Notes: generated from the sequence alone by a model not told the origin. A stretch of DNA of 64,000 nucleotides from Bursaphelenchus xylophilus (GCA_904066235.2 CAJFCV020000002.1:10230001-10294000); one strand, 5' to 3'. Shown: positions 33,764 through 45,108, counted from the stretch's first letter. Made by a program: numbers and translations.

Positions 33764-34971
33764 CTGAAAAAAGGTAAAGGTACCGCAAAAAAATGGTCGA
33801 TAATGAAATTTCTAGTCGATTTGGGGGGAAATGGTTGCTTTCATCGATAAAACATGCCTTTGTGAGCTCAAAAATACATAGACATCAAAAGTTCATCACA
33901 TAAAAATTATTTTATGGCATTTCAAAAAATCGACACTAATATTACAAGTGTAATGTCAAAAAAACCCGATTTTCACTAAAAATACTATTGAAATACGACG
34001 CAAAATGGCTTACAATACACCTAACAGTTCGTTATCTACATAATAAACGCAAAAAACCCTCAAGTGTAACATAATTTTTTAGAGAAAAATCAAAATTTTT
34101 GCCATCCATTCAAATTGACGATCATAAATAATATTTTTAGCCATTTCCAACAATCTCACAGTTCAAACCAATTGCAAAAACAAAAAATATTTCTCCGAAA
34201 AGTCCAGAGTTCACACTCAACCGCAATTTACTATCAAAACTACCGTAATCCTAACTGAAAAACAAATTTTTCGCTATGAATATCAAATTCGGGGAAAAGT
34301 CGAGGGAAAAATGTGAAAAACAGTCCAAATTCGTCGAGTTTGAAGGGCTAAAACATTCGCCCGTCAAGTCTCCAATGGAGACGAATGCGCCTCCAAATTG
34401 CTCCCCGAGCCGAGAGAGTGTGCGGGAAGCGGAGAGCGCGGAGGTCGAGGCCCGAGAAAAAGCTCGTAAAAGACGCGTCTTGTTGATAGTTCCCCCTGCT
34501 TTTTCCGCTAATAAATGTGTTTTCTCAACTGCTGCAGGGCACGTTGGTCGGGAGTTTGTAGCCAAAATTGTTCGGCCCCCGAAACTGCGGGGGAAATTGG
34601 CAAAAATTATATTGTTTTAGGTAACAATCAGCTGAAATTTGGATTTTTAAGCCTAAAATGGAGTAATAAAGCAAAATTTAAAACTTAACACTAGCTTTCA
34701 CACTTGTATTTTACAATTCCACAGCAATTTTGCGAAAATAAACAAGAACATCAATTATTTATTTACGCCCCACCACGAAAACAACGAATGCCAAAAAGTT
34801 CTTGGCATTGTGCAATTTGTGAATGTTCTGTGAACAAAATTGCGTCTGATGGCATAAAAAGACGAAATGAACCGCACAAATTTTAAAAGCACGTTATTTT
34901 GTCTCAACCAGCCCCATCGGTCGTCGATAACATCTTACACTAGGCCCAGAGCTAATTAAAAAGTGGAAAAA
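33764..34971. other. Intergenic region between the zinc-finger gene and MCCC1
   Basis: Divergent-promoter interval. Mostly AT-rich; 34270-34620 is GC-richer and holds the small open frame listed next. A CACCACGAAAAC piece near 34769 belongs to the dispersed repeat also seen at 23920 and 31215. Confidence 0.5.
34276..34620 (+). CDS. Unrecognised 114-aa open frame
   Basis: ATG to TAG, 114 codons, in a GC-richer island between two divergent genes. Charged product (Glu/Lys/Arg-rich middle, then RKRRVLLIVPPAF). No recognised domain; the opposite strand is also open for 104 codons, so coding direction is unproven. Confidence 0.25.
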   Translation: MNIKFGEKSREKCEKQSKFVEFEGLKHSPVKSPMETNAPPNCSPSRESVREAESAEVEAREKARKRRVLLIVPPAFSANKCVFSTAAGHVGREFVAKIVRPPKLRGKLAKIILF

Positions 34972-37900
34972 ATGCTGCGCACACGACTTTCGTTGGTCCA
35001 ACTTCAACGACAAGCTTCGGGACAAGGTAAATTTATTAAAATTATTAGTGGAGATTTTGTATTTTACATTTTTTTGCGATTTTTATATTATTTTATGGAA
35101 ATTTGGGGTCACTAAAGATTTGGTTGAAAAGGAATAATTTAGGTAACAAATTGACATGCTTAATATATCAAATGGAAGCTTATGAGCCTCTCTAGGTCAT
35201 AGACTATATTTTACGGCTATTTTCCTTCCGGTTTTTCTGATATGACCATTAATTTCTTAACTTTTTATATTATCCATGGCTTATTTTTTATCCTTCATTT
35301 CTCAAAGACGGAAGTGGCTGGGAGGGAGCTATTTATATCATTTGTAGCTGGTTGAATAAGGTATAAAGTGAGATATACACCTTTCTAATATCCCTTTTTG
35401 TTCAAAAGTTATAGGAATATTATCCTAGACCTCTCTGGTCAGCTGTCTTTGGCCGAAAAATGATTGAAATTGAACTCAAAAGTCCTCGGATTTTACAAAA
35501 TCAGATACCAAATTATAGCGAATTTAATTTTTCAGCAAATGCCACCAAGATTCGTCGAGTTCTCATCGCAAATCGAGGAGAAATCGCGTGCCGAGTGATG
35601 AAAACAGCCAAAAAATTGGGGATCGAATCTGTCGCCGTTTATTCCTCCGCCGATGTCCATTCCCAGCACACCAAAATGGCCGAGAAGGCGTTCCGGATCG
35701 GTGAACCATCGCCGCTGCAAAGTTATTTGTGTGGGGATCGAATTATCGACGTGGCTTTGAAGGCCGGAGCTCAAGCAATCCATCCCGGGTACGGATTTCT
35801 GAGTGAGAACGCGGAATTTGCCGAGAAATGCGCTGAAAATGGACTGATTTTCATGGGACCTCCGCCACATGCCATTCGAGACATGGGAATGAAGAATACG
35901 GCGAAGAAAATCATGATCGAAGCCAAGGTTCCGGTCATTGAAGGGTATAATGGGGATGATCAAAGTCCCGAATTGTTGCTTGATGAGGCAAAAAGGATAG
36001 GTAAGAAGGGTGGAGGGGGGAAAATAGGGCATGATCTGTCTGACAAGATGTTATTTACTTATTTTGAACTTGATTCAGAGGTTTTATGGCCATTTTTTAG
36101 AAGGTGAAGACTTAGTGTCCAGTATAATATAATTTCGATGAATTTTTGGAAAAAATTACGCAGTTTTTTTCGTTTAATGGGTAAAATACGGGTTTGATTT
36201 TCTCTTTTGTGTATTTTTTATATATTTCGGTCACAAATTCCATGTCTTACTGCCATTTATTTGCTAAGGTATACCTAATATAAATTTTATTAGTTTTTGC
36301 CAGATTGGGATTATTTAGCTAGTATTATTGTTTTGAGAAGTGAAAAAGAAGCCTTATATTATAATTTGATCCATTCCCATTGTGATTTAGACATCTCCCA
36401 GATAGTTTTATCTGAGGTGTCAAGTGTAATATAATTTTTCTCTCTCCTCTCAAACCTTTGCTCTCCATACCCCTTTACAAGCTTCACCAAGAACTTTACA
36501 GGATTTCCTGTCATGATAAAAGCGGTTTGCGGCGGAGGCGGCAAGGGAATGAGGATTGCCAGGACTGAAGCCGATTTCCATCAAGCCTTGGAGAGCGCGA
36601 AAACAGAGTCCGATAAAGCCTTTGGGAATTCGGCTATGATCATCGAGAAGTATGTGGAACGACCGAGACATGTGGAAATTCAGGTACGAAGATTTTGGAG
36701 ATGAGAGGGAGAGTTGACTCGGTTGGGTCAAGTGTTCTCTTGGAAGTAAAATTGGGGTTATTTTGAAGAAAGGACGTCACTGACTTGAACGAAGAGCTCG
36801 GTGACGTTCATGTGTACGTATTTTACAATGATTGGGAGTTATTTTGAAAGTTTTTTTTGGGAGTTTTGTCAAGTGTAATATCAGGGATGTTCAAGATTTA
36901 ATTTTTTTTGATGATTTTTGGGCTTTGTTCGACTGGAAATTTTATTAAATAGATGTCTTATGAACTGTCAGTGTAGAATGCACATTTTTTCTCCCAAAAA
37001 TTTACATATTTCCTTCGATTTTTAGGTATTTGGCGACCAACATCAGAACTATGTATACCTCTGGGAAAGAGACTGCAGCATCCAACGACGTCATCAAAAA
37101 GTCATCGAAGAAGCCCCGGCCCCCGGATTGACGTCGGAAGTTCGCAAACGAATTGGCGAAGCCGGAGCGAACGCCGCCCGCGCCGTAAATTACACTGGCG
37201 CTGGCACAGTGGAATTCATCATGGACCCATTGACTCAAAAATTCTATTTCATGGAAATGAACACCCGCCTACAGGTCGAACATCCAGTGACAGAAGCGAT
37301 TACCGGCGTGGATTTGGTGGAATGGCAGTTTACTGTGGCTGAAGGAGGAAAATTACCGCTGAAACAGGAGGAAATCAAGCTGAATGGACATGCTTTGGAG
37401 GCTAGAGTGTATGCGGAAGACAGCAATGCAGGTTTCATGCCTACGGCCGGTAAGTTTTGAAGGTTTAAGATGTCTTTGGGATGAGGGAAAGACTTGACCC
37501 AAAAAGTTGAAGGGAGAGGAAGAGTTGACTCAAAATGCAATTAGTGAAATGTTTGAGGTTCTTGATTAGTATGTGACAGTTTTTGAACGTAAAATACGTG
37601 TAACTGTGATATTTTGGGTCAAGTGTTTCTCTGGAATTTCAATTAGCTAAAAATTTTGGTATGAAGATATGAAATTGAAAAGTATTTTTGTTTATGGCTG
37701 AAATAAGATACTATTTTATTTTATGCCTACGGCCGGTGAGTTTTGAGGATTTTAGGATTTTTTTGAGGAGGAGGGAAAGACTTGACCCAAAAAGTTGAAG
37801 GGAGAGGAAGAGTTGACTCAAAATGCAATTGGTGAAGTATTGGGGATTTTCGGTTAGTATGTGACTGTTTTTGAATGTCAAATACGTACACAGCGATATT

Positions 37901-39687
37901 TTGGGTCAAGTGTTTCTCTGGAATTTCAATTAGCTAAAGATTTTGATATAAGGGTGTGAAATTGTGAAAATATTTTTGTTTATGACTGAAATTTGATGAT
38001 ATTTTATTTTTTTCCATGAGGGAGACACTTGACCCATTCTGAATCAAGTTTTTCCATCACTGAAAAATCGGATTTTTATGGATTTTATGCAAATTTTTTC
38101 GGGTTTCAGGAAAATTGGAGCACCTCCAGTTCCCAGCAAACGCCCGAATCGATTCCGGCGTGGTGGAGGGCGACGAAGTTACGGTGCATTACGACCCAAT
38201 GATCGCCAAAGTTATTGTCTGGGGACGGGATCGGCCCGAAGCGATCGCCAATCTGGACGCCGCCCTGAACAACACACACATTGGAGGCCTCGCGAACAAT
38301 GTGGATTTTGTCCGGAGATGCTTGAATCATCCGAAATTCGGCACCGCCGAAATCTACACCGACTTTATTGCGGACCACGAAAAAGAGCTGCTGGATACGG
38401 AAAAAATCGAAATCCCATCGAAGGAATCGGTGGTAGAAGGCGTGGCCTCACGTTTATTGTTGGCAAATACTTTGGAGAATGACGTCACAGGACCTTTTAC
38501 GGCCAAAGATTGGTTCCGACTGAATTATACCCCGGAAATTGAAGTGAATTTGAGCGAAAAAACGAAGCAAAAGGCCAAAATCGAGCGATCCAATGGGGAA
38601 ATCAGTGAAATTCAAGTGGATGGACTGAGTGTAAAGATCAGTGAAGTGGAAAGAACCAAAACAGAGACGACTGGACTGCCGGTGGTCAATTTTAGAGTGG
38701 AATTGGACGGAAAAATGTGGCCCGTCAAAGCGGTTCAGCTAAAAGAAGGTCTTCAGGTAAAAATTTTTGAGATTTTTGATGGTGTGGTGTAAATTTTTGA
38801 GGGATTTGGGTTTATTTTGACTTATAAATTGATTTTGAGACCCCACTGAGGTTTTGAGATTTGTGGGTCAAGTGTTTCTCTTGAATTTTAATGAGGGGAA
38901 GACTTGACTCAAATTAGAGAAAATATGGGAATTTACGGCTTTGAGGTGTTTGATTCGATTATTTGAAAACCATTTACCTTATTTTATGCTTTTTTGGGGT
39001 TTTTGAGTCAAGTCTTTCTCTAAATTTCAGAGAGAAAGACATGGCTCGAAATTAATGTAAACTAAATTTATAACTGAAAGACGATTTGAGGGAAATTTTT
39101 TGTGACGATTGGGTATTTTAGGGCATCATGTGTCAAGTTTTACGCTTAGTTTTTTCAATTTTGAGTCAAGTCTTTCCCTATGAGTTGAACCAAATCATGA
39201 AAAACCATTTCTTCAGGTATTTGGCTCAGAACAACGAGAATGGCCCATCTCTTCGGAGGCTCCAGAATTTGATGAGCAGTCAGCAGCCGGAGGGGATCTC
39301 CAGGCCCGCTCTCCAATGCCCGGAGTTGTGGATAAAGTGTTTGTGAAGGCCGGAGATGTGGTGAAAGCCGGCCAAGCGGTGGTGGTCATGATTGCTATGA
39401 AAATGGAATACGTTTTGAAGTAAGTCGGAGGTTCTAGGAAGGAAAAATTGAGGTTTTTTGAGCTGATATTGACCTTGCTCTAGTGTAATATAAATTTTTT
39501 TGAGTTTTGATGAAAAAGTTTTTCTATTGGGATGAGAATGTGTTTGATGTAATTTTAAAAAAGTTTTCGTTATATTTTTGCCACTTTTAGAGCCCCATTC
39601 GACTGCACGGTGGAAACGGTCAACTGTTCCGCTGGAAAAAGTGTCGGGAAAAACGCAGTTTTGGTGAAATACCATAAAGAAGAGTAG
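34972..39687 (+). CDS. MCCC1: Methylcrotonoyl-CoA carboxylase subunit alpha, 7 exons
   Basis: Mitochondrial biotin-carrying subunit of the leucine-degradation enzyme that carboxylates 3-methylcrotonyl-CoA; it works with a beta subunit not in this window. Exons: 34972-35026, 35536-36000, 36502-36683, 37026-37449, 38110-38756, 39217-39419, 39591-39687; frame kept, 690 aa (human about 725). Exon 1 encodes a short Arg-rich, Ser/Gln-containing start ([14 protein letters not shown]), a plausible import presequence. The biotin carboxylase domain starts [13 protein letters not shown]; the ATP-grasp glycine loop is [11 protein letters not shown] (180-190), with [14 protein letters not shown] at 311-324. 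The C-terminal biotinyl domain has [10 protein letters not shown] and AMKM with biotin-accepting Lys653. Introns are rich in F3 hairpins. Confidence 0.97.
37437..38008. repeat. 286-bp tandem duplication across an MCCC1 splice donor
   Basis: 37437-37722 and 37723-38008 are direct copies. The unit starts with the last bases of exon 4 (ATGCCTACGGCCG) and its donor, followed by F3 hairpin sequence (AGGGAAAGACTTGACCCAAA ... GGGTCAAGTGTTTCTCTGG). The second copy keeps a donor, GGCCG|gtgagt, at 37736, which is stronger on paper than the authentic gtaagt at 37450. Confidence 0.92.
38016..39182. repeat. F3 hairpin halves in MCCC1 introns 4 and 5
   Basis: Arms of the CTTGACYCAA family at about 38018-38058 (end of intron 4) and 38863-38912, 39003-39052 and 39155-39182 (intron 5). 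Some are paired hairpins and some single arms. Exon 5 (38110-38756) lies between them. Confidence 0.7.
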
Positions 39688-39815
39688 CGAAAAATGTGAT
39701 AGAACAGCCATAAATATTGTCAAGAAGTCATTGTGCCATAAATTAATCGAATTAAAAAAATTTTTGAAGTTTTGGGATTTTTACGAATTTTTGGCAAATA
39801 TCGACCAAATATTTA

Positions 39816-40020
39816 CAGTTATGGGCCTGATCCAGCGGCAAAAAACGTACCATTTTGCATCCGGGGAGTATCAAAAAATGTGGCAAAATGCCTCACTCTT
39901 CAACTAAAAAAAAACTCCGTTTTGAAGGGCCCTCACAAAAAGAGGTATTTTGCCACATTTTTGATGCGTCCCGGATGCAAAATGGTGCGTTTTTTTGCCA
40001 CTGGATCAGGTCCGGCACTG
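39816..40020. mobile_element. F2 MITE, full length (205 bp)
   Basis: Starts CAGTTATGGGCCTGATCCAG and ends CACTGGATCAGGTCCGGCACTG, with TA on both sides (39814-39815, 40021-40022). It lies between MCCC1 and the first hydrolase gene. Confidence 0.9.
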
Positions 40021-40057
40021 TACGTGCATCAAGAGCGGGTTCGACTCCACTTTGCAG

Positions 40058-40174
40058 CAAAATACGGCGGGAGAAACACTTGACCCAAAATTTCCGATTT
40101 GGGTCAAGTGTTCCGCTCAACCTCTAAACGCAAAATGGCACGTTTTTTGCCACGGGATCAGGTCCGTCACACTG
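40058..40174 (-). mobile_element. F2 terminal fragment, inverted, with F3 hairpin
   Basis: Read on the minus strand: CAGTGTGACGGACCTGATCC, then GGCAAAAAACGTGCCATTTTGCG, AGAGGTTGAGCGGAACACTT, and the F3 hairpin. This shows that the GTTTTGAGGTTGAGGGGAACAC stretch in DHCR24 intron 8 is F2 sequence, not original intron. The 36 bp between this and the previous F2 contains GGTTCGACTCC, an exact tRNA B-box word. Confidence 0.75.
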
Positions 40175-40443
40175 CAGGTTGACGCCAAATAATTATTTTT
40201 ATTTTTTTGACATATTGTGCAGCCTGTTTCTCCATGAAGATGGACTGAAAAGTGGTCAAGTAAGTTATTATTAGCAAGAGGAGGTGTTCTTCTTTCATTT
40301 TATGCCAAAAATGTTGATTTTGTTTCAGGGAAACATACAGAATTCATCCAATTCGCAGAGCTAGTTTTTAATGACCATAGATAATGTAAGTCTGTTGGGA
40401 AAATCACTATATTTATTAAAGAAATTTCATTGATCTGTGTATT

Positions 40444-42437
40444 CTACATATTTTGACGCCGAATCACTCTTCTTCTTCTGGACACTGTGTTGCCCATATT
40501 TGGAATTCCAATCGTCTCACGGAACAAGTCGAGCATTGCCGCCTTCGACCTTCGATCAGCCTTCGCATCATACCCAACATTAGCCGGGCCCGCCGGCTCT
40601 TTCTGCATGGTAAATCCATGCAGCGCCTTTGCGTAGCTGACGAACTGAAAGTCCGCTTTCCTCTCTCTCATCTCTTTCATGAAGGCGGGAACACTCGGGT
40701 TAACCTCCGCGTCCGCATCGCCATGACAAATCAGCAGCGGCGTGGTGATGGGCGGGAGTTTGGAGAAGTCCTCCTCCTTTATGGGCAACAAAACACCGTG
40801 GAAGCTGACGCCGGCGGCGAGCTTCACATTGTTTCGGGCCAGATCCAGCACACAACCACCGCCAAAGCAGTAGCCAATCGCAGCGATCTGCAAGGAAGAA
40901 GGAAATTTCTTTTACAAGAGAAGTACAACAAATTCTGTTGCGCTACTTCCCCTGTGAATTTCTATTTACCTTGTCAGTATCGACATTAGGCACCGCTTTT
41001 ATGTAGTTGTACGCAGCCATAATTCTTGGTCGAAGCAGTCCTTCTCTGTTTTGAAAGTACTGCCCCAAGTTCTTGAAGGCATCTTGCCGTGTTTTTGGAC
41101 GAACTCCTTTTCCAAAGACGTCAGCAACGAAGGCGATGTAGCCTAGCTGAAAGAAATACCACAACGTTCATTTGCGATTGGAAAAAATCTATAACTTGGA
41201 AGACGACGCTCACGCTAGCCAGTTCATTCGCGACTTGTTTCTCATGATCGCTTGGACCCCAAAAGGCTGGGTAAATCAATACTGCTGGACGCTTACCGTT
41301 CGATGCGCTAAACAAAATAGTCTCAAGAAAGAAAGGCTGCTTACCTTGACGGTTCATATAAAAACCCTTCTAATACAGTATCACTGTCTTTATATTCAAT
41401 AGTTGTTGATTTTACAGTCGAATTTGTTACGCTTGATGCGGCCCCTGAAAGAAAACCATTTACAGGGTCTTACAAAAAACGTGAAGGAAAGTGGGAGGCC
41501 ATAACTTCCGGCGGAGGCGGCGCAGAGACTTCGTGTTTGAAATGTGTATTTTTAAATGACATAAGTTTTTGTCTATGAAATAACAAGCTTTTATAGTGCA
41601 AACGGAGGTCGCTACGACCCTCTGAAGTAGAGGCATCTCTACCCCGAAAACCAGGCTTTTTCGGTTGAAAATGATCGAGAAATTGCGGACTTTGTCGGTT
41701 GAAAATCACCAGGAAATGTCGGATTTTTTGGGGGTTTCTTGATATAGTCTTTAAGAAAACGTCGAAAAAAATGCACGTGTTGGCACTTTCCTCTTCTTTT
41801 TCAACATCACCCATATCAAAACCCCCCAAAAAATCCAACATTTCCTGGTGATTTTCAACCGACAAAGTCCGCAATTTCTCGATCATTTTCAACCGAAAAA
41901 AACCTGGTTTTCGGGGTAGAGATGCCTCTACTTCAGAGGGTCGTAGCGACCTCAGTTTGCACTATAAAAGCTTGTTATTTCATAGACAAAAACATATGTC
42001 TTTTAAAAATACACATTTCAAAAACGAAGTCTCTGCGCCGCCTCCGCCGGAAGTTATAGCCTTCCACTTTCCTTCACGTTTTTCGTAAGAGCCTGTAGAA
42101 TACGAGTTTTTACGTGTCAAGGTTGGCTATGCAGTTGCCCTAAACCAAGGTTGCAGTCTTGTTTTTTTCTTTGGAATATCAAAACTCGACAAACTATTTT
42201 TTCCCCAGAAATGATGGATGGTTTTATTTAGAACAAAGTTTGAAATTATAGCTGAAAAATTATTGTATCGACACTTGTCCGTTCACTTGCTGGTGTGATA
42301 AATACTCCAGCGACTTTACGAACAGATTAGCATCAAACGCGTAACCCGTCTCTAAACCTGGTATCAAAATTGAATAACATAAAAATTGCCTTACCTGTGA
42401 GCGTACCGATAAACAACAAACACAGAAGGAACTCCAT
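40444..42437 (-). CDS. Dienelactone hydrolase family protein 1, with signal peptide
   Basis: Alpha/beta hydrolase of the DLH family; substrate unknown. Exons on the minus strand: 42395-42437, 41345-41444, 41214-41307, 40970-41146, 40444-40887; frame kept, 285 aa. Exon 1 encodes MEFLLCLLFIGTLTG, a secretion signal absent from the two paralogues, so this copy is probably extracellular or in the secretory pathway. The catalytic triad is C145 (GYCFGG), D195 (CHGDAD) and H228 (ALHGF). Also IYPAFWG at the start of the fold. First of three tandem same-strand paralogues. A TATA box (TATATAAAAA) lies 40 bp upstream of the ATG. Intron 1 holds a 633-bp foldback element. Joining exon 1 to exon 2 is an inference from phase and the signal peptide; a nearer acceptor gives a different product (see 42260-42437). 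Confidence 0.9.
41463..42095. mobile_element. 633-bp foldback TIR element in hydrolase-1 intron 1
   Basis: Nearly the whole element is two ~280-bp inverted arms: starts CAGGGTCTTACAAAAAACGTG, ends GTTTTTCGTAAGAGCCTG, with TA on both sides (41461-41462, 42096-42097). The arms share CTCTGAAGTAGAGGCATCTC and GCACTATAAAAGCTTGTTAT. The short loop near 41730-41800 has no coding capacity. Confidence 0.92.
42260..42437 (-). CDS. Possible 46-aa secreted peptide (alternative 2-exon form)
   Basis: Exon 1 of hydrolase 1 (42395-42437) can also splice over a 37-nt intron (gtaagg...ACCAG) to 42260-42357, giving a complete 46-residue frame: the signal MEFLLCLLFIGTLTG followed by about 30 residues (ETGYAFDANLFVKSLEYLSH, then a Gln/Val-rich end) and TAA. 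An AATAAA follows at 42223-42228, about 35 bp after the stop, and a TATA box precedes. It could be an early-terminated isoform or an independent small gene. The short intron is at the lower limit for nematodes. Confidence 0.4.
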
Positions 42438-42476
42438 TGTTTTCTTTCCTTCCACCTATGCCATCTCTCGATCGTC

Positions 42477-42486
42477 TTTTTATATA
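42477..42486 (-). promoter_or_regulatory. TATA box of hydrolase 1
   Basis: TATATAAAAA on the minus strand, 40 bases before the ATG at 42437. This leaves room for a very short 5' UTR. Confidence 0.6.
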
Positions 42487-42635
42487 CCCCATCTTCCGCA
42501 CTCACCGAATACAAACTATTACCTGCACAACTTGCGTTCAAGATTCTGAGCTACAATTGCATCCCTTCAAAATTTATAGTTTAGTCGGGTAAGATACTCA
42601 TTTTTCTTAGTGAAAATAGTCTGCGTTTATTTGTA

Positions 42636-42783
42636 TCAGTCTGTTCGGAAAATAATGAGCACAATGTCGCATCGAAAATTCACATCGCCGCCGAGAAAAT
42701 GAATTGTGTCGCGGCAAATTCAAATTGCTTTTCACTTTAGCGACGCGAGCGACAGAGTGCTCATTATTTTCCCGGCATTCTGC
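42636..42783. mobile_element. F1 MITE, full length
   Basis: TCAGTCTGTTCGGAAAATAA at the left, TTATTTTCCCGGCATTCTGC at the right, TA on both sides (42634-42635, 42784-42785). Confidence 0.9.
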
Positions 42784-42953
42784 TAAGACTACGTTTTTCC
42801 ATACATTTTCGTATTCTGCGCATCATGCGTGACTTCCCGGCTTCTTTGATGTGACAAACAAGAGAAATGTAATGTTCTTGCAAAAAAAACAATAAACAAT
42901 CAGAAATCAATGGACCAAATTTTAAATTATAAGTCGAAAAACACAATTGAATA

Positions 42954-43102
42954 TCGGTCCGTCGGGAAAATAATGTGGACTTGTGGCAGCAAAGTGCCTT
43001 GCCGCGCTACAGTCGAAATCTCCAGCCATGACTAGCTGTCGCAAAACTATCATGGGCGATTCCAAGGCGTGACGAGTTGGCATTATTTTCCCGACGGACT
43101 GA
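42954..43102. mobile_element. F1-related MITE with a different interior
   Basis: Ends TCGGTCCGTCGGGAAAATAA and TTATTTTCCCGACGGACTGA with TA duplications (42952-42953, 43103-43104). The interior (GTGGCAGCAAAGTGCCTTGC ... GGCGATTCCAAGGCGTGACG) is unlike the other F1 copies, so these termini move more than one interior. Confidence 0.85.
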
Positions 43103-43127
43103 TACTAACAATGGAACAGAAAACATA

Positions 43128-43280
43128 CCAGTCTGTGGGGAAAATAGTGAGCGCAATGTCGCGGAGCCAATCGCGTCGCAGAAATAAAAAGAAATTTGGT
43201 TTTGCTGCGACACAATTTATTTTCTCGGCGGTGATGCGATTTTCGTTGCGACAGAGCGCTCATTATTTTCCCGACAGACT
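43128..43280. mobile_element. F1 MITE, full length
   Basis: CCAGTCTGTGGGGAAAATAG at the left and TTATTTTCCCGACAGACT at the right, TA outside. Third F1 element within 650 bp, all between hydrolase genes 1 and 2. Confidence 0.88.
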
Positions 43281-43404
43281 TATAAAAATTTATATCAAGC
43301 GCGGAATTTACAAATTTTACTACAAAAAACACCTCGAAACACGTCCAATTCATGTTATCGACAGGTAAATTTAAATTTATTTTAATTTCACCCCGCAGCG
43401 TATT

Positions 43405-45108
43405 TTACAAATTCAAAAAATAGTCCTTATTCGGAATTCCGAAGATTTCGTTGAAAAACGTCAGCATCGCCAGTTTGGAGCGTCGATCCGCTTTCTCATC
43501 ATACCCAACATTCGGAGGGCCGGCCGGCTCCTTCTCCATGGTGAACCCATGAAGGGCCTTGGCGTAGTTGATGAACTGGAAGTCCGCTTTTCTAGCTCTC
43601 AACTCTTCCAGGAACGCCGGAACTGTTGGATTCACATGCTCATCAGCGTCGCCATGACAAATCAAGAGAGATGTGTTGATTAGAGGGAGTTTGGAGTGGT
43701 CTTCTCCTTCTTTTATTGGCTTCAGACCGCCATGAAAACTGACGCCAGCAACGATATTGACGTTGTAGCGAGCCAGATCGAGCACACAAGTCCCACCGAA
43801 GCAGTAGCCAATGGCACCGACCTGAAAAAGAAATATAATAGTCATCATGTTAAAACAACTCATCATAATGTCAAAAATTTACCTTGCCCTTGTCCACATT
43901 TGGCAATCCAGTGATATAGTTGTATGCTGCCAAAATTCGAGGCTTTAGAAGACCCTCACGGTCGGCGAAATACGGCCCAAGTGCTTTGAACGCGTCTTCA
44001 CGGCTTTGCGGCCGGACTCCTTTTCCATAGACGTCAGCAACAAGCGCAATGAAACCTAACTGTAATTAAGTAGATTCATAAAACGGATTAGAAAACTGGA
44101 AAGATTTGTTTGTAATTTTGCACAGAGCATTCCGAACTTTATTCGCCGACAATCGGTGTCGAAAAAATAAAAAGTGGTCATTACGTTTTTGTACGTGTAC
44201 GGTTATCCAGAAGATGTATCGGTAAAAACAAAAAATCTGTACATAGAGTAACCAATTTCCTTTGCAGAATATATAAATTTTGTTACAAAAATGCTCGTTA
44301 ACGTTGAGAAAATCAATACTAAAAAAGCGAAATTTCGATTTTGAATGCCAAAAAAATTTAGCCTCTAAGTTCAAGCCCAAATTCAGCGTTGATTTCATAA
44401 GGATTTTTGCTGTAAATCTTTTCCTTTCTGTCTGTAAAGACTTATTCGTCAGTATGCAAGAAGAAAAAGCAATTTTCTAAAGGCAAAAATCGACTTTCTT
44501 CTAGAAAAATTTTTGCTTCCAAGACCCAAAAAATGTGCCGTGCAATTTTCCGTTCAAATAAAAAATTTGCATAGATTCTTGTGACCTTGAACTTGTATTC
44601 ATGTTGAGTTCAAAGTTAAAGATTCATTGAACTTGGACTGTTCGCAATTTTGAGCTCAAGTTTAAACTTTTGTAGAGCAAAGGGCAATTAAAAGTCGCGA
44701 AAACCTCGTGTCAGCGGTCTCGTTGTAATAAAAGACAAAATGAAGGCTTACTTCAGCTAACTCATGTGCCACTTTCTTTTCATGCGGACTTGGGCCCCAG
44801 AATGCGGGATAAACCAGGATTGCGGGGTGTTTGGTGGTTACGCTGTAAAACTGTGTATTATTTTCAGTCTTAAAAATGTTTTTTACTCATAATTGCATTA
44901 TGCAAAAAAAAATTTTTTTTTGCGACAAAAAAATCAAATTGTAGATATGATGTGTAAAGTATGCTATGTTGGGGATCTGACGTATTCTTAGTCGACATAA
45001 CAAGTCTTATTTCTCAATAATAGGCACTTACGTTTCCGGTTGATACAAATGCCCTTCAAGCACGGTGTCGCGCTCTTTATATTCCACAGTCTCCGACTTC
45101 ACGGTCAT
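43405..45108 (-). CDS. Dienelactone hydrolase family protein 2
   Basis: Cytosolic DLH-family alpha/beta hydrolase. Exons on the minus strand: 45032-45108, 44752-44842, 43883-44059, 43405-43821; frame kept, 253 aa. Triad C122 (GYCFGGTC), D173 (CHGDADEH) and H206 (ALHGF). Exons 1-3 are 77, 91 and 177 nt, exactly as in protein 3, showing a tandem duplication. The start is set at MTVKSETVEY by analogy with MTIKS in protein 3. An upstream in-frame extension to about 45237 would add a hydrophobic stretch (NYSIYILIFLLSIVSFAFI) but has only a GTG start. Its terminal exon has been copied into a MITE at 45853-46016. Confidence 0.92.
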
